From NCBI GenBank assembly GCA_013176395.1, contig JABMLP010000008.1:620001-684000 (forward strand): 64,000 nucleotides of DNA, in the 5' to 3' direction. How positions within the stretch are numbered: position 1 is the stretch's first letter; every line of letters starts with the position of its first letter. Source of the stretch: Venturia oleaginea (taxonomy: Eukaryota; Ascomycota; Dothideomycetes; Venturiales; Venturiaceae). The notes beneath the pieces were generated by a model, which was given only the letters and a program-made list of their open reading frames with translations, searched no databases and was not told the origin of the DNA. This document shows positions 45,869 through 56,069 of the stretch, one piece after another. Position numbers and translations under genes: made by a program.

Positions 45869-45952
45869 CAAACTTCAAATCGAGCCCGATAAACCTCTAC
45901 CAAAATTATGTTTCCACTTGTCAAAAGGTTATCCATCTCGATCTCGAGTTAG
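45869..45952. repeat. Foldback repeat copy K (diverged)
   Basis: Left 45869-45902 (AACTTCAAATCGAGCCCGAT then AAACCTCTACCA) and right 45918-45952 (TTGTCAAAAGGTTATCCATC then TCGATCTCGAG) are recognisable but diverged inverted arms. It lies about 480 bp past the FAD-oxidase pseudogene end. GTTAGG follows the right arm as in copy A. Confidence 0.5.
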
Positions 45953-46712
45953 GCAGCATAGGCTGGCAACCATATTTTGTCGGAATTCTCTGAAATGGCA
46001 GCCCCGCTGTGTAGTTAATCAGTCTGACACCAGGAATAGATATGTCCCAATAAAAAATTACGTGGCTAAAAGATTGCGCGATCATAAAGCCCGTACTCAA
46101 AAATCACCGGATATTAATCTTGTCTCTTACACAAACAACAATACAAAGTACTGAAGTGAGGTATCCAGCTCGAAATTCAATGTAGATAGCATTGGGTTGA
46201 GCGAGGCATGAGACCACATCACAATGGACAAGAAGCTGGTCGTGTGAGAAGATGTGAGGAGTCCAAGTCATCAACGTTAACAAATAGGAGAAGGGAATGA
46301 AGAATGAAGCAGTTGCACGTACCAAACAACCATCAATTACCCACCCACATATACGCCGTCGTCAGTAATAAGAGCAGACGTCGACAGAAACGTCTTTTAT
46401 CTGCCATCCATCTAGATCCAGAAGATTGATACCACGGTATCGCGCATCAGAAGATTGCAAAAGCATACGCACAATCAACGCTTCATTCGTACATACATTG
46501 TGACAACCTGACCAATGTTTGTCCCAACGCCTCAGCTCAGAGAAAAAAGTTTGTAAAATATGGGGTGTGCCGGCAAAGGGTTGGCCCGGGATTTAAGCGA
46601 TTCCGCGTCCGTGCAGCTATGGCTGGGGCCTGGGCATAGAAATGGAGCACTACTCCGTATTGGGCGATCTGATTTAGAATCTTGAAGGGAAAGGAGGGGA
46701 AGGTTGCCAAAA
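45953..46712. other. Intergenic
   Basis: No gene recognised. Probably contains the 3' UTR of VPS74 at its right end. Confidence 0.45.
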
Positions 46713-47968
46713 TTATAATAGGGAGTCGAGGCGGGTGAAAACGCTCAAACATGCGGCGACAACCTACAAATGTTAGCTTGAACCATTCAAAAAATACTCG
46801 AATATGACATACCTCGAGTTGCAACTCCTTTGCGCTTGCGGCAGTAACCTCGTCACCGATAGCTTGTCCCAAGTTCGCGCCAATGCCTCCACTACCTCCC
46901 GTCCTTCTCGCAAAAGGCCATTGTGAATATTCCGCCAACAGCTCGTCCACCTGTGCAAATGCACGTTCTCTTGCTTCGTGTCCTAGTGTGCTTAATGCGT
47001 TCTCCAGCACATTGGCTGCGTACGCTGCACACACCATGGCGATAGTTCTCAGGTACCGGAACTCCATCTCTTCTGGTAGAAATTGCGATGCAGGTAAGAC
47101 AACGGTTCGAGCTGTGAGGACGTTTCGAACTCGTCGTCGAATCTCGTCTTTGGCACCGCCATCAGCGACAGGATGTGTAGCCATGTCGAAAAGGAGGAAG
47201 TTTTTCTTCTCAGTGCGGAGGATGCCTTTGTCCACAAGACCTTTCGCTAACCGTTCGCGGACTTGTTTGAGTTGGTAGCCAATCTTCATGAGATTCCAGG
47301 TCTCCCCTGGGAATGTATTAGTCCATAGTTCCACATTGGTGTCAAGAGCATATCGTACCACTCATGAGGTCAATCCAAGAAGCCACGCTCATCTTTTCGC
47401 TTGACTTCATCATCTTCAATGCCTCGTCCAGAAGCACCTCACCAGTCAACGTATCGTCTATGACTTCAATGACCCGATCTTGCAATGGGAACCGTCGTCT
47501 CGAAGCATCTTTCGTCATGCTTATCCTGCCCCTAAATGCAAGCTCAATAACAATGCATCCACGCAATGCATACGAAATATTGTCATTCCAGAAAGATAGG
47601 TATCCCTGTTCCCGGAATTAGCATCCTGCCACATCTCTCCCACCTTCTCAATTCCATGTCCAACAAGTAGGATAGTAAAGAGTGTAACGAACCTGTTTGT
47701 CTTTGAGCCCCATCAGCAAGACCTCCTCCATGAGAGTCAACTTGGGCTGCTTATTTCTCTCCGCGCTCTCGCTGATATCCCTCGGATCGAATGCGATCTT
47801 GTGTCCATTCTCAGAATTCTCGTAGCTGGTCTCGGGCGCGCGGTCGCTGGCATCGGGTCGTCGTGGTGCAGGAGATGAGACTCGGCTGCCTTCGTTTTCA
47901 TCGCCGGGGGTGCCTTGGGCTGCTCCCCGACGGCGAGTCAGGCCTGATGTGGTGGAGTTAGACGCCAT
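46713..47968 (-). CDS. VPS74: Golgi phosphoprotein 3 homologue Vps74
   Basis: Vps74/GOLPH3 binds PI4P on the Golgi and keeps glycosyltransferases there by COPI sorting. Exons 47693-47968, 47359-47605, 46813-47306 and 46713-46763 give 1068 nt and 355 residues. The first ~70 residues are disordered with an RRR patch; the domain starts at [21 protein letters not shown] (positions about 79-99), then [10 protein letters not shown], a [12 protein letters not shown] stretch, [20 protein letters not shown], and ends [20 protein letters not shown] plus L. The 51-bp last exon encodes the conserved C-terminal helix. Introns are 87, 52 and 49 bp. Confidence 0.95.
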
Positions 47969-48490
47969 AGTCGGCGCGCTGGAGGGTGCGGACAGTTGGG
48001 CTGTGGGTGCCAGATGTTGTAATGCGCCGGTGTGGTGGCAGTCTCGCGGGCAATTGGAGGTGCAGCTCAGGGATGGGCGGAGGAGCGAGATTGATTTTGG
48101 GCGTCCGCTGTTCTCTGGAATTATGGAGAAAGGGATGACGGCGATTACAGCATGGATTGACAATTTCACACAAATGTTTTGTTGTAAGGAGAGGGCTGTT
48201 GTCTAGCTGGTAGGCGGCTACTTTTAATTTGGGTGTGCTGCTCTGGAGAATCAAATGGCTTGGCTGAAGGTTCAAGGAGTACCTCTGTGCACTTAAAAGC
48301 GAGACATCGTCATTATCAGAAGTTGAAAACAACATGCAGCAAATCCAATAGGAGTGGTTCATGTTGAGTTCGATTGCTCTATCATTGTACACGCATTGAG
48401 AGACCTGGAGAACCCATTTCTTCGCACCATCAGAATACAAGACGCTTCCGTCAGCACCAGTCCAACTTCATGCCCCATTACATACAGCGA
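47969..48490. other. Intergenic, VPS74 5' / ACP 3'
   Basis: Promoter side of VPS74. No gene or repeat recognised. Confidence 0.45.
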
Positions 48491-49389
48491 TCAGTGAGCT
48501 AGTAACGGGTCAGTGTTGCTGTTGTATCTTGAGTGCAGGGTGATGGCTGCGTCAAATCATGTCCGCACTGCCATTGAGTGTCCGAAGCTGCACTATCTAT
48601 ATAGCTGTATTCGAACTGCAAATCGACGCCGAAAAATTTCTAGCAAGATCCGCGTTCAGGATTTGCAGTAATTTATCGACGTCGGTTTTGATTCAAATTG
48701 TCGCATTGATGTAGTAAAGTTTTTTATTGGCGGACATGAATTGAGGAACGGACTGTCGGGGCATGAACATACCATCTGGCTGGCTTAGAATGTACTCTAC
48801 GGCTTGGCTCACTACGCAATCATTAGCATACATCCAACCATAGAGCCTTGAAATTAGGATTACATACCGCTGTGAATTGCATCTGCATCCTTGTCCGGGA
48901 TCTCAATGCTGAACTCCTACATAACGTTAGCCTTATGCTTCAGACTGGAGTGCATGCCGATGTTACCTCTTCAATAGCCATGACCACCTCCACGGTATCC
49001 AAACTGTCCAATCCGAGGTCGTTCGAGAAATGGGAAGAAGCGGAAAGCTGCACATATTGTTAGATACATTCCGACTCGACTGTTTACATATGTATGTACC
49101 TTTGAGGCATCCGTGACCTAAACAATCATTTAGTACTTCTTCGTCAACCTTTCATCCACAACTGCCGTACCTTGTCAAAGTTATGTAACAAGTCCATTAT
49201 CCTTCCCTGTACCTCATCTTTTGTCAGACCAGCAGACGCAGAATAGCACCGTGCAAACTGTGACCCAAGTTGGAGCTTGGATGGAAGAAATGAGCTTCGA
49301 ATGGCGGCTGTTCGGGCAATGGGAGCAGGTCTCGAGCAGATAGCGCGGGAAGCCGCTCGGGCAGATGTGAAGATTGCAGTTCGGAACAT
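48491..49389 (-). CDS. ACP1: Mitochondrial acyl carrier protein (complex I subunit NDUFAB1)
   Basis: Mitochondrial ACP carries acyl chains for fatty-acid and lipoate synthesis and is a subunit of complex I and a partner of LYR proteins. Six exons: 49171-49389, 49100-49117 (18 bp), 48967-49047, 48868-48916, 48773-48811 and 48491-48498 (8 bp), 414 nt, 137 residues. An Ala/Arg/Ser-rich presequence precedes the ACP fold; [18 protein letters not shown] holds the serine that takes 4'-phosphopantetheine, and the protein ends ILSQPDAH. The 18-bp exon encodes VTDASK. The last intron (48499-48772) is 274 bp and carries a foldback repeat; the other four are 50-56 bp. It is divergent from NDUFS8. Confidence 0.93.
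48616..48744. repeat. Foldback repeat copy H, inside ACP last intron
   Basis: Left arm 48616-48647 (CAAATCGACGCCG..ATTTCTAGC) and right arm 48662-48694 (TTTGCAGTAATTTATCGACG then TCGGTTTTGATTC) pair. The segment 48703-48744 (TTTATTGGCGGACATGAATT then GAGG) matches the 3' extension of copy A. Confidence 0.8.
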
Positions 49390-49712
49390 TATAGTGGTGT
49401 GCGGAGTGGCGGCGTTGGGTAGATGGGATGCAGCTGTAATAGAGTTGACGCTTCACGATGTTGATAGACAGAAATCATAGAGCACGTGATCAGCGTCCTT
49501 AGATAAAGAATATCGTTTTAATAATTGCGAAAAAGAACTTAGAAGTGAATCAATTGCTTTCTGTGTCTTCAATTCCTTCCTCACAGCTCTCTACATATAG
49601 TTGTGATAGATACAAGTTTTGTCCAATCGCATTGGTCTGAAGTGTAATCACCTCGTTCATCTTCAACTTCCAGTACTCCGAATTGCCACTACCTCACATC
49701 AATCCCTCCACC
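49390..49712. promoter_or_regulatory. Shared divergent promoter, ACP / NDUFS8
   Basis: Only 323 bp separate the start codons of two divergently transcribed genes whose products are both in respiratory complex I. No motif stands out by eye. A shared promoter is inferred from arrangement. Confidence 0.5.
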
Positions 49713-50788
49713 ATGGCGAACATGCGGCCGCTGATAACGATGGCGCGATCCCGTCCAGTTACTTCGGCACTCCTCGCAGTTTCAAGACAGCGAATCGCAC
49801 CAGCAACCTACGCATCCTTCTCCACAAGCTCCTCTCGCGCTGCAACACCCGCCGGCCCACCACCAGCTGGATTCCGCACACCACCACCAAAGCGATGGGA
49901 CGATAAAGATGCCGAGGGTGCCCTCGACAAGGCCGGCAAATTCTTCTTGATGACCGAGATCTTCAGAGGCATGTGGGTGGTGCTGGAACAGTACTTCCGA
50001 CCTCCGTGAGTACATATATTGCAAACAGCAATTGCCACCGGAATTGGGTACTGATGGCTTTCGGGATAGATATACGATTTATTATCCATTCGAGAAAGGT
50101 CCCATCTCTCCGCGGTTCCGAGGCGAACATGCGTTGCGGCGATACCCTACAGGCGAAGAGAGGTGCATTGCGTGCAAGCTGTGCGAGGCTATCTGCCCGG
50201 CCCAGGCCATCACAATCGAAGCTGAAGAGCGAGAGGACGGAAGCAGGAGGACGACGAGATATGATATTGATATGACCAAGTGCATTTACTGTGGTTTGTG
50301 CCAGGAAAGTTGTCCGGTGGATGCTATTGTCGAGAGTATGTATCTCGAAAACGTGGCATAGGATCATGGCTAACGTGCGATTTCTAGCTCCGAACGCAGA
50401 ATATGCGACGGAAACACGCGAGGAGCTACTGTACAACAAGGAGAAGTTGCTGTCAAATGGTATGTCTGCAACCCTACTTCGCTGCCACATTGGGGCCGTC
50501 AATTCAGTGGCCTTCGATGAAAATCTAACTTCGCAATCACACTTCTTATTCGAGAACGGTATCGACAGATCCCTAGCGATTTGACATAAATTGCCAGAAA
50601 TGTATCGGTACCGATCTCGAGATGAGGGGCCTTCAAAAACCAACAGAAGATTTGGTTACTGTTAGATGGGGAGGACACTCAACCGGAGGTCTCACTGTGC
50701 TATTATAATTATCTCTAACAACTTTTCAGGTGACAAATGGGAGCCAGAAATTGCTGCAGTTGCCAGAGCAGATGCGCCATACAGATAA
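49713..50788 (+). CDS. NDUFS8: NADH dehydrogenase iron-sulfur subunit NDUFS8 (TYKY)
   Basis: This complex I subunit holds two 4Fe-4S clusters (N6a, N6b) on the path to ubiquinone. Exons 49713-50005, 50070-50335, 50388-50459 and 50730-50788 give 690 nt and 229 residues. An Arg/Ser/Ala presequence precedes LTEIFRGM-type sequence ([18 protein letters not shown]) and [20 protein letters not shown]. Two ferredoxin motifs follow: [12 protein letters not shown] and [12 protein letters not shown]. Intron 3 (50460-50729) is 270 bp and carries a foldback repeat; introns 1 and 2 are 64 and 52 bp. The final 59-bp exon supplies the conserved [14 protein letters not shown] end. Confidence 0.97.
50545..50627. 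repeat. Foldback repeat copy I, inside NDUFS8 last intron
   Basis: Left arm 50545-50579 (TTCGAGAACGGTATCGACAG) and right arm 50591-50627 (TTGCCAGAAATGTATCGGTA then CCGATCTCGAGATGAGG) are inverted repeats. Both arms lie inside the 270-bp intron 3. Confidence 0.75.
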
Positions 50789-51025
50789 ATTCAGTTTGAG
50801 CGCACAGCATGAAGGTAGACAGGTAAATATTTTGTACATAATTAGGTCGTCATGTGCTCGCAGGGAGATCGCCGGGAGGTCCTGCGAGCTATACATCAGA
50901 TTCTCTTGTGTCCTTTGTAACTGTTTGCGCAAAGTTATCTGTTTCCATTTTGAGGGCACGGCGATCGTCATCTCAGGTTCCAATGTTTTACAAACATAAT
51001 CAATCTGACATCCCAAAAGTCATCA

Positions 51026-51080
51026 TAGATACCGATGAATTTCGATCGGTTTTTCGCCACAAATTCAGGTATCAAATTGG
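51026..51080. repeat. Foldback repeat copy J (one arm)
   Basis: 51026-51058 (GATACCGATGAATTTCGATC then GGTTTTTCGCC) resembles the left arm of copy G; the expected right arm is reduced to AAATTCAGGTATCAAATTG at best. About 240 bp past the NDUFS8 stop. Confidence 0.4.
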
Positions 51081-51449
51081 AGAAAGTCCCTCTTCTCAGG
51101 CGCCACAAACTGTCTCCACAATTGCGAGTCATTGATGGAAAGTAGCCTTCAAAGCCATCTGCAGGGGTTTCAGTCGGCTGAGTGCGAGCAACCTTAACCG
51201 ATACTTTCTGTGATCGCAGTTGCCAGGATATAATCGGCTGAACTATCTTGGATGATGGTTCTTTACGATTTCGGTGGTACAGGCTGGACTTACAAACATT
51301 TCAGGCTTCCTTTGTCTTGACATGGCATTGTTGCGGTATAACCAATGGTCGTGATGGATGATGGAAACACATCAGCATGGTTCGGTCAGTTACCGATGGC
51401 AAACACCATTTCGTTTTGTCCCTGTCTGACAGTCCTGACGTACATATAC

Positions 51450-51823
51450 ACTGCCACAAAGAAGCGTGCAAAAGCTAACGCTCCGCCCGGATCGAAGAAA
51501 CTCCAGGTGCTCAAAGGCACAGCATTAGAGATTTGCGATAGCATGGAGCGCAAATACCAGGAAGTAGGTTATACTACCAAAGTGGTCCTTATTGACACAA
51601 AGGATTTCTATATTTCACACACTCGTAGGTGTCGCTACATGCTCTGCCTCAGCAAGGACATCTTTGGACCGGACGTGGACAACATGCGAGATGGGTGGGT
51701 TGAGTATGTGGAGAACTGTCAGCGCTGGGCTAGCGCTCCAGTGACGAAATTCCCCTACCACCCACCGACCCACGTATCATGGCTTTGACAGCCTGGGACG
51801 AGTACAATGATATCAACTCGTAA
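51450..51823 (+). pseudogene. Relic resembling a fungal C5-cytosine DNA methyltransferase-like gene
   Basis: The plus frame reads ALEICDSMERKYQEVGYTTK, VVLIDTKDFYISHTRRCRYM and LCLSKD, then WVEYVENCQRWASAPVTKF. DTKxYYxPxTRxRGYM followed by a spaced ASSPV motif is what I remember from the C-terminal half of fungal DNA-methylase-like proteins. Near 51765 the frame shifts by one: the next frame continues LPPTDPRIMALTAWDEYNDI then NS-stop. No catalytic PCQ or ENV motif is visible upstream, so this is at most a fragment. The family call is from memory of motif layout and is tentative. Confidence 0.4.
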
Positions 51824-52288
51824 ATCACAGCGATTCTGGGTTTTGATTAATCGTATGTCTCCAACCCAGTCGAAGAATTTATGTCGCTCCTCAGTGATTT
51901 TGACTGCAATGTCTATGACGGAGAGAACGAGTTGAACGCAGCGGTCTTTTCAGGCAACTTTACCATACCACCTGCCGATGCAGACGGAGAATCGATGAAT
52001 AAGTGGTAAATTGCCAAGGCGTGGAATGACGCAATTAGAAAGTTTGGTGTTACTGCTCCTTTTAATATAAAGGGTGTAAACGGGATTTTAGACTTCGCGC
52101 GGTTCCGGAAACTATAGCGTCCTTCCCAGTTATGCAATGAAGCGACGCTAAAAAAGTAATAGATGAGCAAAAGGTCAAGCTTCGAGCAAAGGCGGAAATA
52201 GATCTTGCAGAGTGGTTGTCGAGATGGGGGTTTTGAGAAAAATTTGAGGTATGAGTGATGCAACTCTAGTCAATAATCTGTACATTGA
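51824..52288. other. Intergenic
   Basis: No gene recognised between the methyltransferase-like relic and the glutamine amidotransferase stop. Confidence 0.4.
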
Positions 52289-53250
52289 TCAGGATATTTC
52301 CTTATCCTCGCCATGGAAGAATCTCAGGATGGCACCGGCTACAAGAATACCATCGTGATCAAGATGGGCCTTTTCTTTCGCATCTTCGGCTTGTTCTTTG
52401 TCTTCGATCAGACCCTTTTCCACACGGTGTTGGATATGCCTGTATACGAGTCAGCACCCGATGGAAATCTTTGTTTTACGAAGGAGTACTCACTGCTTCA
52501 CCATCTTCTCGTCATAACCAAGATGCCCTTGACTGGTGAATAGTCGTTCCTTGATATACACCCCCTGTACAGGAATATCTTTTGATGAGCCCCAGACATG
52601 CACAGTGCTATCATCCTCAATGAGTCCACCGGAAGATTCTGAAGAAGGAGCTTGTACTACATGATCGACATGCATCTGATGGAGATCAATGGAACCTTTA
52701 GTCCTGAATAACGCTTCTCCAATAGGACTAAGCTCGATTTTGGTGTGAGAAAGCTCCCATTTCTCACCCGGTGATGGTTCAACTGTCGATCCCAGCGCAC
52801 GGCAAAGGACTTGATGGCCGAAACATACTCCAGAAAATCGAATATTTGGCTTCTCTTTCCAGGCCGCTGTTTCTCGTCAGTTACACACTCCTGCGAGCTA
52901 AAGAGGAGCATACTTCGTATCCTCTCAACCAGTTTCAAGATCCATTCATCATCTCCATGAGCGTCATAGTTGCTACCCGTGATCAATACAGCATCGACTT
53001 CGCCCACCTCTTCTGCAGTTGGTAGTTTTCCTCCTTCGGGTTCGACGATGAATTTCATCAGCGTCTCGATTTCTAGAGGTGGATCATGTTTTTGCCCGGC
53101 CTTCGAAAGCAAGTCGTGGAAAATTTGCCCATAACTGCCTTTTCTTTCGGCTGTCTCTTCAAACGTTTGATCCGTTTCTAAAACGAGCATGCGGACTCGG
53201 TCTTCGTGCTTGGAGCCGGTAGCTTTGAGGGTATGTGCTGCTGTCGTCAT
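52289..53250 (-). CDS. Class I glutamine amidotransferase-like protein
   Basis: Exons 52914-53250, 52494-52866 and 52289-52439 give 861 nt and 286 residues; introns 47 and 54 bp. The fold is that of stand-alone fungal GMP-synthase-type amidotransferases: VRMLVLETDQ start, VDAVLITGSNYDAH oxyanion loop, and nucleophile Cys in GVCFGHQVLCRALG. The catalytic His is in TSQGHLGYDEKMV. Odd: the residue two after that His is normally Glu (HxE of the triad), here Gly, so glutaminase activity may be lost or use another acid. The C-terminus (HLDHDGILVAGAILRFF) matches the family. Substrate unknown. It is divergent from the GMC oxidoreductase, 936 bp apart. Confidence 0.88.
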
Positions 53251-54186
53251 CTTCGGAAAATATTAATGGGCTCAACAGGCACAAAGAATGGTTGTAAGCA
53301 AGAGACAGGAGGGATTTGAAAAGAATATCATACTCCAGGCAGAGGGCTGAAGACTGTGCTTGCATGACAGCAGTTCAGGTACGTCTACTTGGCATTAGTT
53401 TAGTGATTTGGCTTCAGCCCGTGGTTCTATTGTTCTTGATGCACGTTCATGATGCACGTTCACGAGAAAGGGATTGGTGACGGAGAGACTTTGTCTCGGC
53501 GCAGGTCTACCACGAAGTGCAGACGTAATTAGCGCGTCTTGAGGCTCGGCGCAATGACGATAGAAAAGACGTTGATGAGGAGGAAAGGGCTACGTGTTGC
53601 AGACATGTCGAATATGAGACGAGAGAAAGTACAGAGATGATGCAGGTGTCAAGAAGAGAAGAGGAGAGAAGTGGCGACGGAAAAAGATATGAGCTGTGGA
53701 GGGCTGTTTAAGCGCGCTAGACTTTATCGGGTATGATCACGTGACTGTACGGAAATTTCTACCCCCGGATCTCTCCCAACACCATCACTCCCCATCTCAG
53801 ATTCATCAAACGCTATCAGATTGCGCCTCCAGCCTTCAATACACGAGAAACAGAGACTGTCTAGTGTTAATCATGGCATTGATTGACTATAGACGACCCA
53901 GTCTTGGTCATAATGGGCTCCTCTCAGTCTCCCTTTCAGATCTATGACTTCCATCAAATGCTTTCTAATAAGCATCAATCGACATGGCCACAATCCAGGC
54001 AATCACCATTTGGAAACATCCAGGAACTTGTCAGCATACCCGAGAGGGAAGACGCGCTGACGAACCCCGCATTCTACTCATGTACGATCATCGCGTAACA
54101 TCTCGCTATGTGCTACATCGCATCTCGCTCACTCCCCTCAGAGCTGGACTTTTCCCTCAACATTTCGTTCCTCAACAAACCTGATC
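53251..54186. other. Divergent intergenic region, amidotransferase / GMC oxidase
   Basis: No gene called. A direct repeat GATGCACGTTCA occurs near 53438-53461 (TTGATGCACGTTCAT then GATGCACGTTCAC). Short frames at 53696-54184 lack features. Confidence 0.4.
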
Positions 54187-56069
54187 ATGATATGCCCTAT
54201 CTTGCTCTTCTTCGGTCTCGTTGCAAAGGCCTCATTTCCCTCCTCTGGCGCCATCAATAATACTGCTGAGTACGACTATGTCATTCTGGGCGGAGGAACT
54301 TGCGGCCTCGTGATAGCAGCGCGTCTTTCTGAAGACCCATCTGTTCGAGTTGCAGTCATAGAAGCTGGATACGCTGTTCAATTTAACCCAAATGTGACAA
54401 ACACAACTGCATATGGCTTGTCCCTTGGAACGAGCATCGACTGGGCATATACAAGCCTGCCACAGCCGTATGCTAACAACAAATCGGTCACCTTCAATGC
54501 CGGAAAGGCCCTCGGTGGTACAAGCACGATTAACGGCATGACCTATATGCGAGCCCAGAAAGCGCAAGTCGATGCGTGGGAATCGTTGGCAAATCCAGGC
54601 TGGAACTGGGCGTCTTTGTTTCCATACTACAAGAATAGCGAGATGTTTGAGCGGCCCACAATTGAGCAGCAAGTGCTCGGAGTAGGGTACGATCTTTCGG
54701 CTCATGGTGAAAATGGACCTGTTGCTGTCAGCTTTAATCCTTCCCTCCTTGTTGGGGACACCCACTTGTTGCTGAACAATACTTGGAGCGCTCTGGGAGT
54801 CCCATGGAATGCAGATGCAAACACGGGAGATGTTCGAGGTTTCACTATATGGCCGCAGACGCTTGATGGGAACACAAATGTGAGGGAAGATGCAGCGAGA
54901 GCATACTATTACCCAATCCAGGATCGGCCCAATCTCCATGTCTATCTGAACACTACGGCAGATAAACTTGTTTGGTCTGATACACCAGCTCGTGGAAATT
55001 TGCATGCTATTGGAGCGGAGACTGTTTCTGCGAATGGCACAGCAAAAGTCGTTCGCGCTAGAAGAGAGGTAATTCTCGCGACTGGCTCATTGCGAACACC
55101 CTTATTGTTGGAGCGCTCGGGGATCGGGAACCCATTGTGAGTATTTCTTGCAAGTGCAACAACAAAATACTGAATCTGAGATAGTATACTAAAGAAATTC
55201 TCCGTCGAAACCATGATCAATCTTCCTGGCGTAGGAGAGAATCTTCAAGATCAAATAAACACCGCCATCTCTGCATCTGCACGTGGGAACTTCTCCGGAT
55301 ATCCAGCTTTCGCAGCCTCTATCAATGCAGATGATCTGTTTGGTCACACCAAGGATGATGTGGCCCAGCAAGTTCTATCCCAGCTCCCATCTTATGCTGC
55401 CAAAATCTCAGAAGCAAGCCATGGTGCTTTGGATGCTGTTGTGCAGGAGATGCTGCTTCGCACGCAAGTCAATCTTATATTCGATAAATCTACACCAGTG
55501 GCTGAGATATTGTCGGCATTTGCCACTGGCCCAACCGGTAGCGTTGCTGTCTTGCCATTCTGGGGTCTTTTGCCCTTCTCACGAGGAAGCGTACACATTT
55601 CCGGAACGAACGATAATGATACTCCCGCGATCAATCCGAACTTCTTCATGTTCGAATGGGACCGAAAGTTACAAGCAGCTACTGCAAGGTTGGCTAGACG
55701 TCTTCTCACGACAACGCCATTGTCTAGCATTATTCAAGCAGAGCTAGCCCCAGGATCGGAGGTTTCTTTTGATGCCAACGACGATACGTGGATAGAATGG
55801 ATGAAGAACAATTGTAAGCATCTTGTTTGATTGCCGACCCAGGACTGACTTGATGAACAGATAGTCCTAATCACCATCCAGTCGGCACTGCATCTATGCT
55901 GCCTAGAAATCTTGGAGGCGTTGTCAGTCCGGAGCTCAAAGTCTATGGCACGAGCAATGTGCGAATTATGGATGCTTCTGTTATACCATTTCAAGTATGT
56001 GGACACTTGACTAGCACTTTGTATGCTATGGCCGAGAAAGCAGCAGAGATCATCAAAGCAGCGGCATGA
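54187..56069 (+). CDS. Secreted GMC oxidoreductase (glucose-oxidase/aryl-alcohol-oxidase type)
   Basis: A flavoenzyme oxidising sugars or alcohols, likely extracellular (CAZy AA3-like). Exons 54187-55136, 55185-55813 and 55861-56069 give 595 residues. Signal peptide MICPILLFFGLVAKAS; FAD-binding YDYVILGGGTCGLVIAARLS with the acidic partner AVIEAG; GMC signature 1 near GKALGGTSTINGMTYMRA; signature 2 near ATGSLRTPLLLERSGIGNP. The active-site pair is present: His in SPNHHPVGTASMLP and His in QVCGHLTSTLYA. Several NxT/NxS sites fit secretion. Introns are 48 and 47 bp. Substrate cannot be read from sequence. Confidence 0.93.

Noticed and set aside
54232..55005. 257-codon frame opposite the GMC oxidase
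   Set aside because: Shadow of the GMC exon 1.
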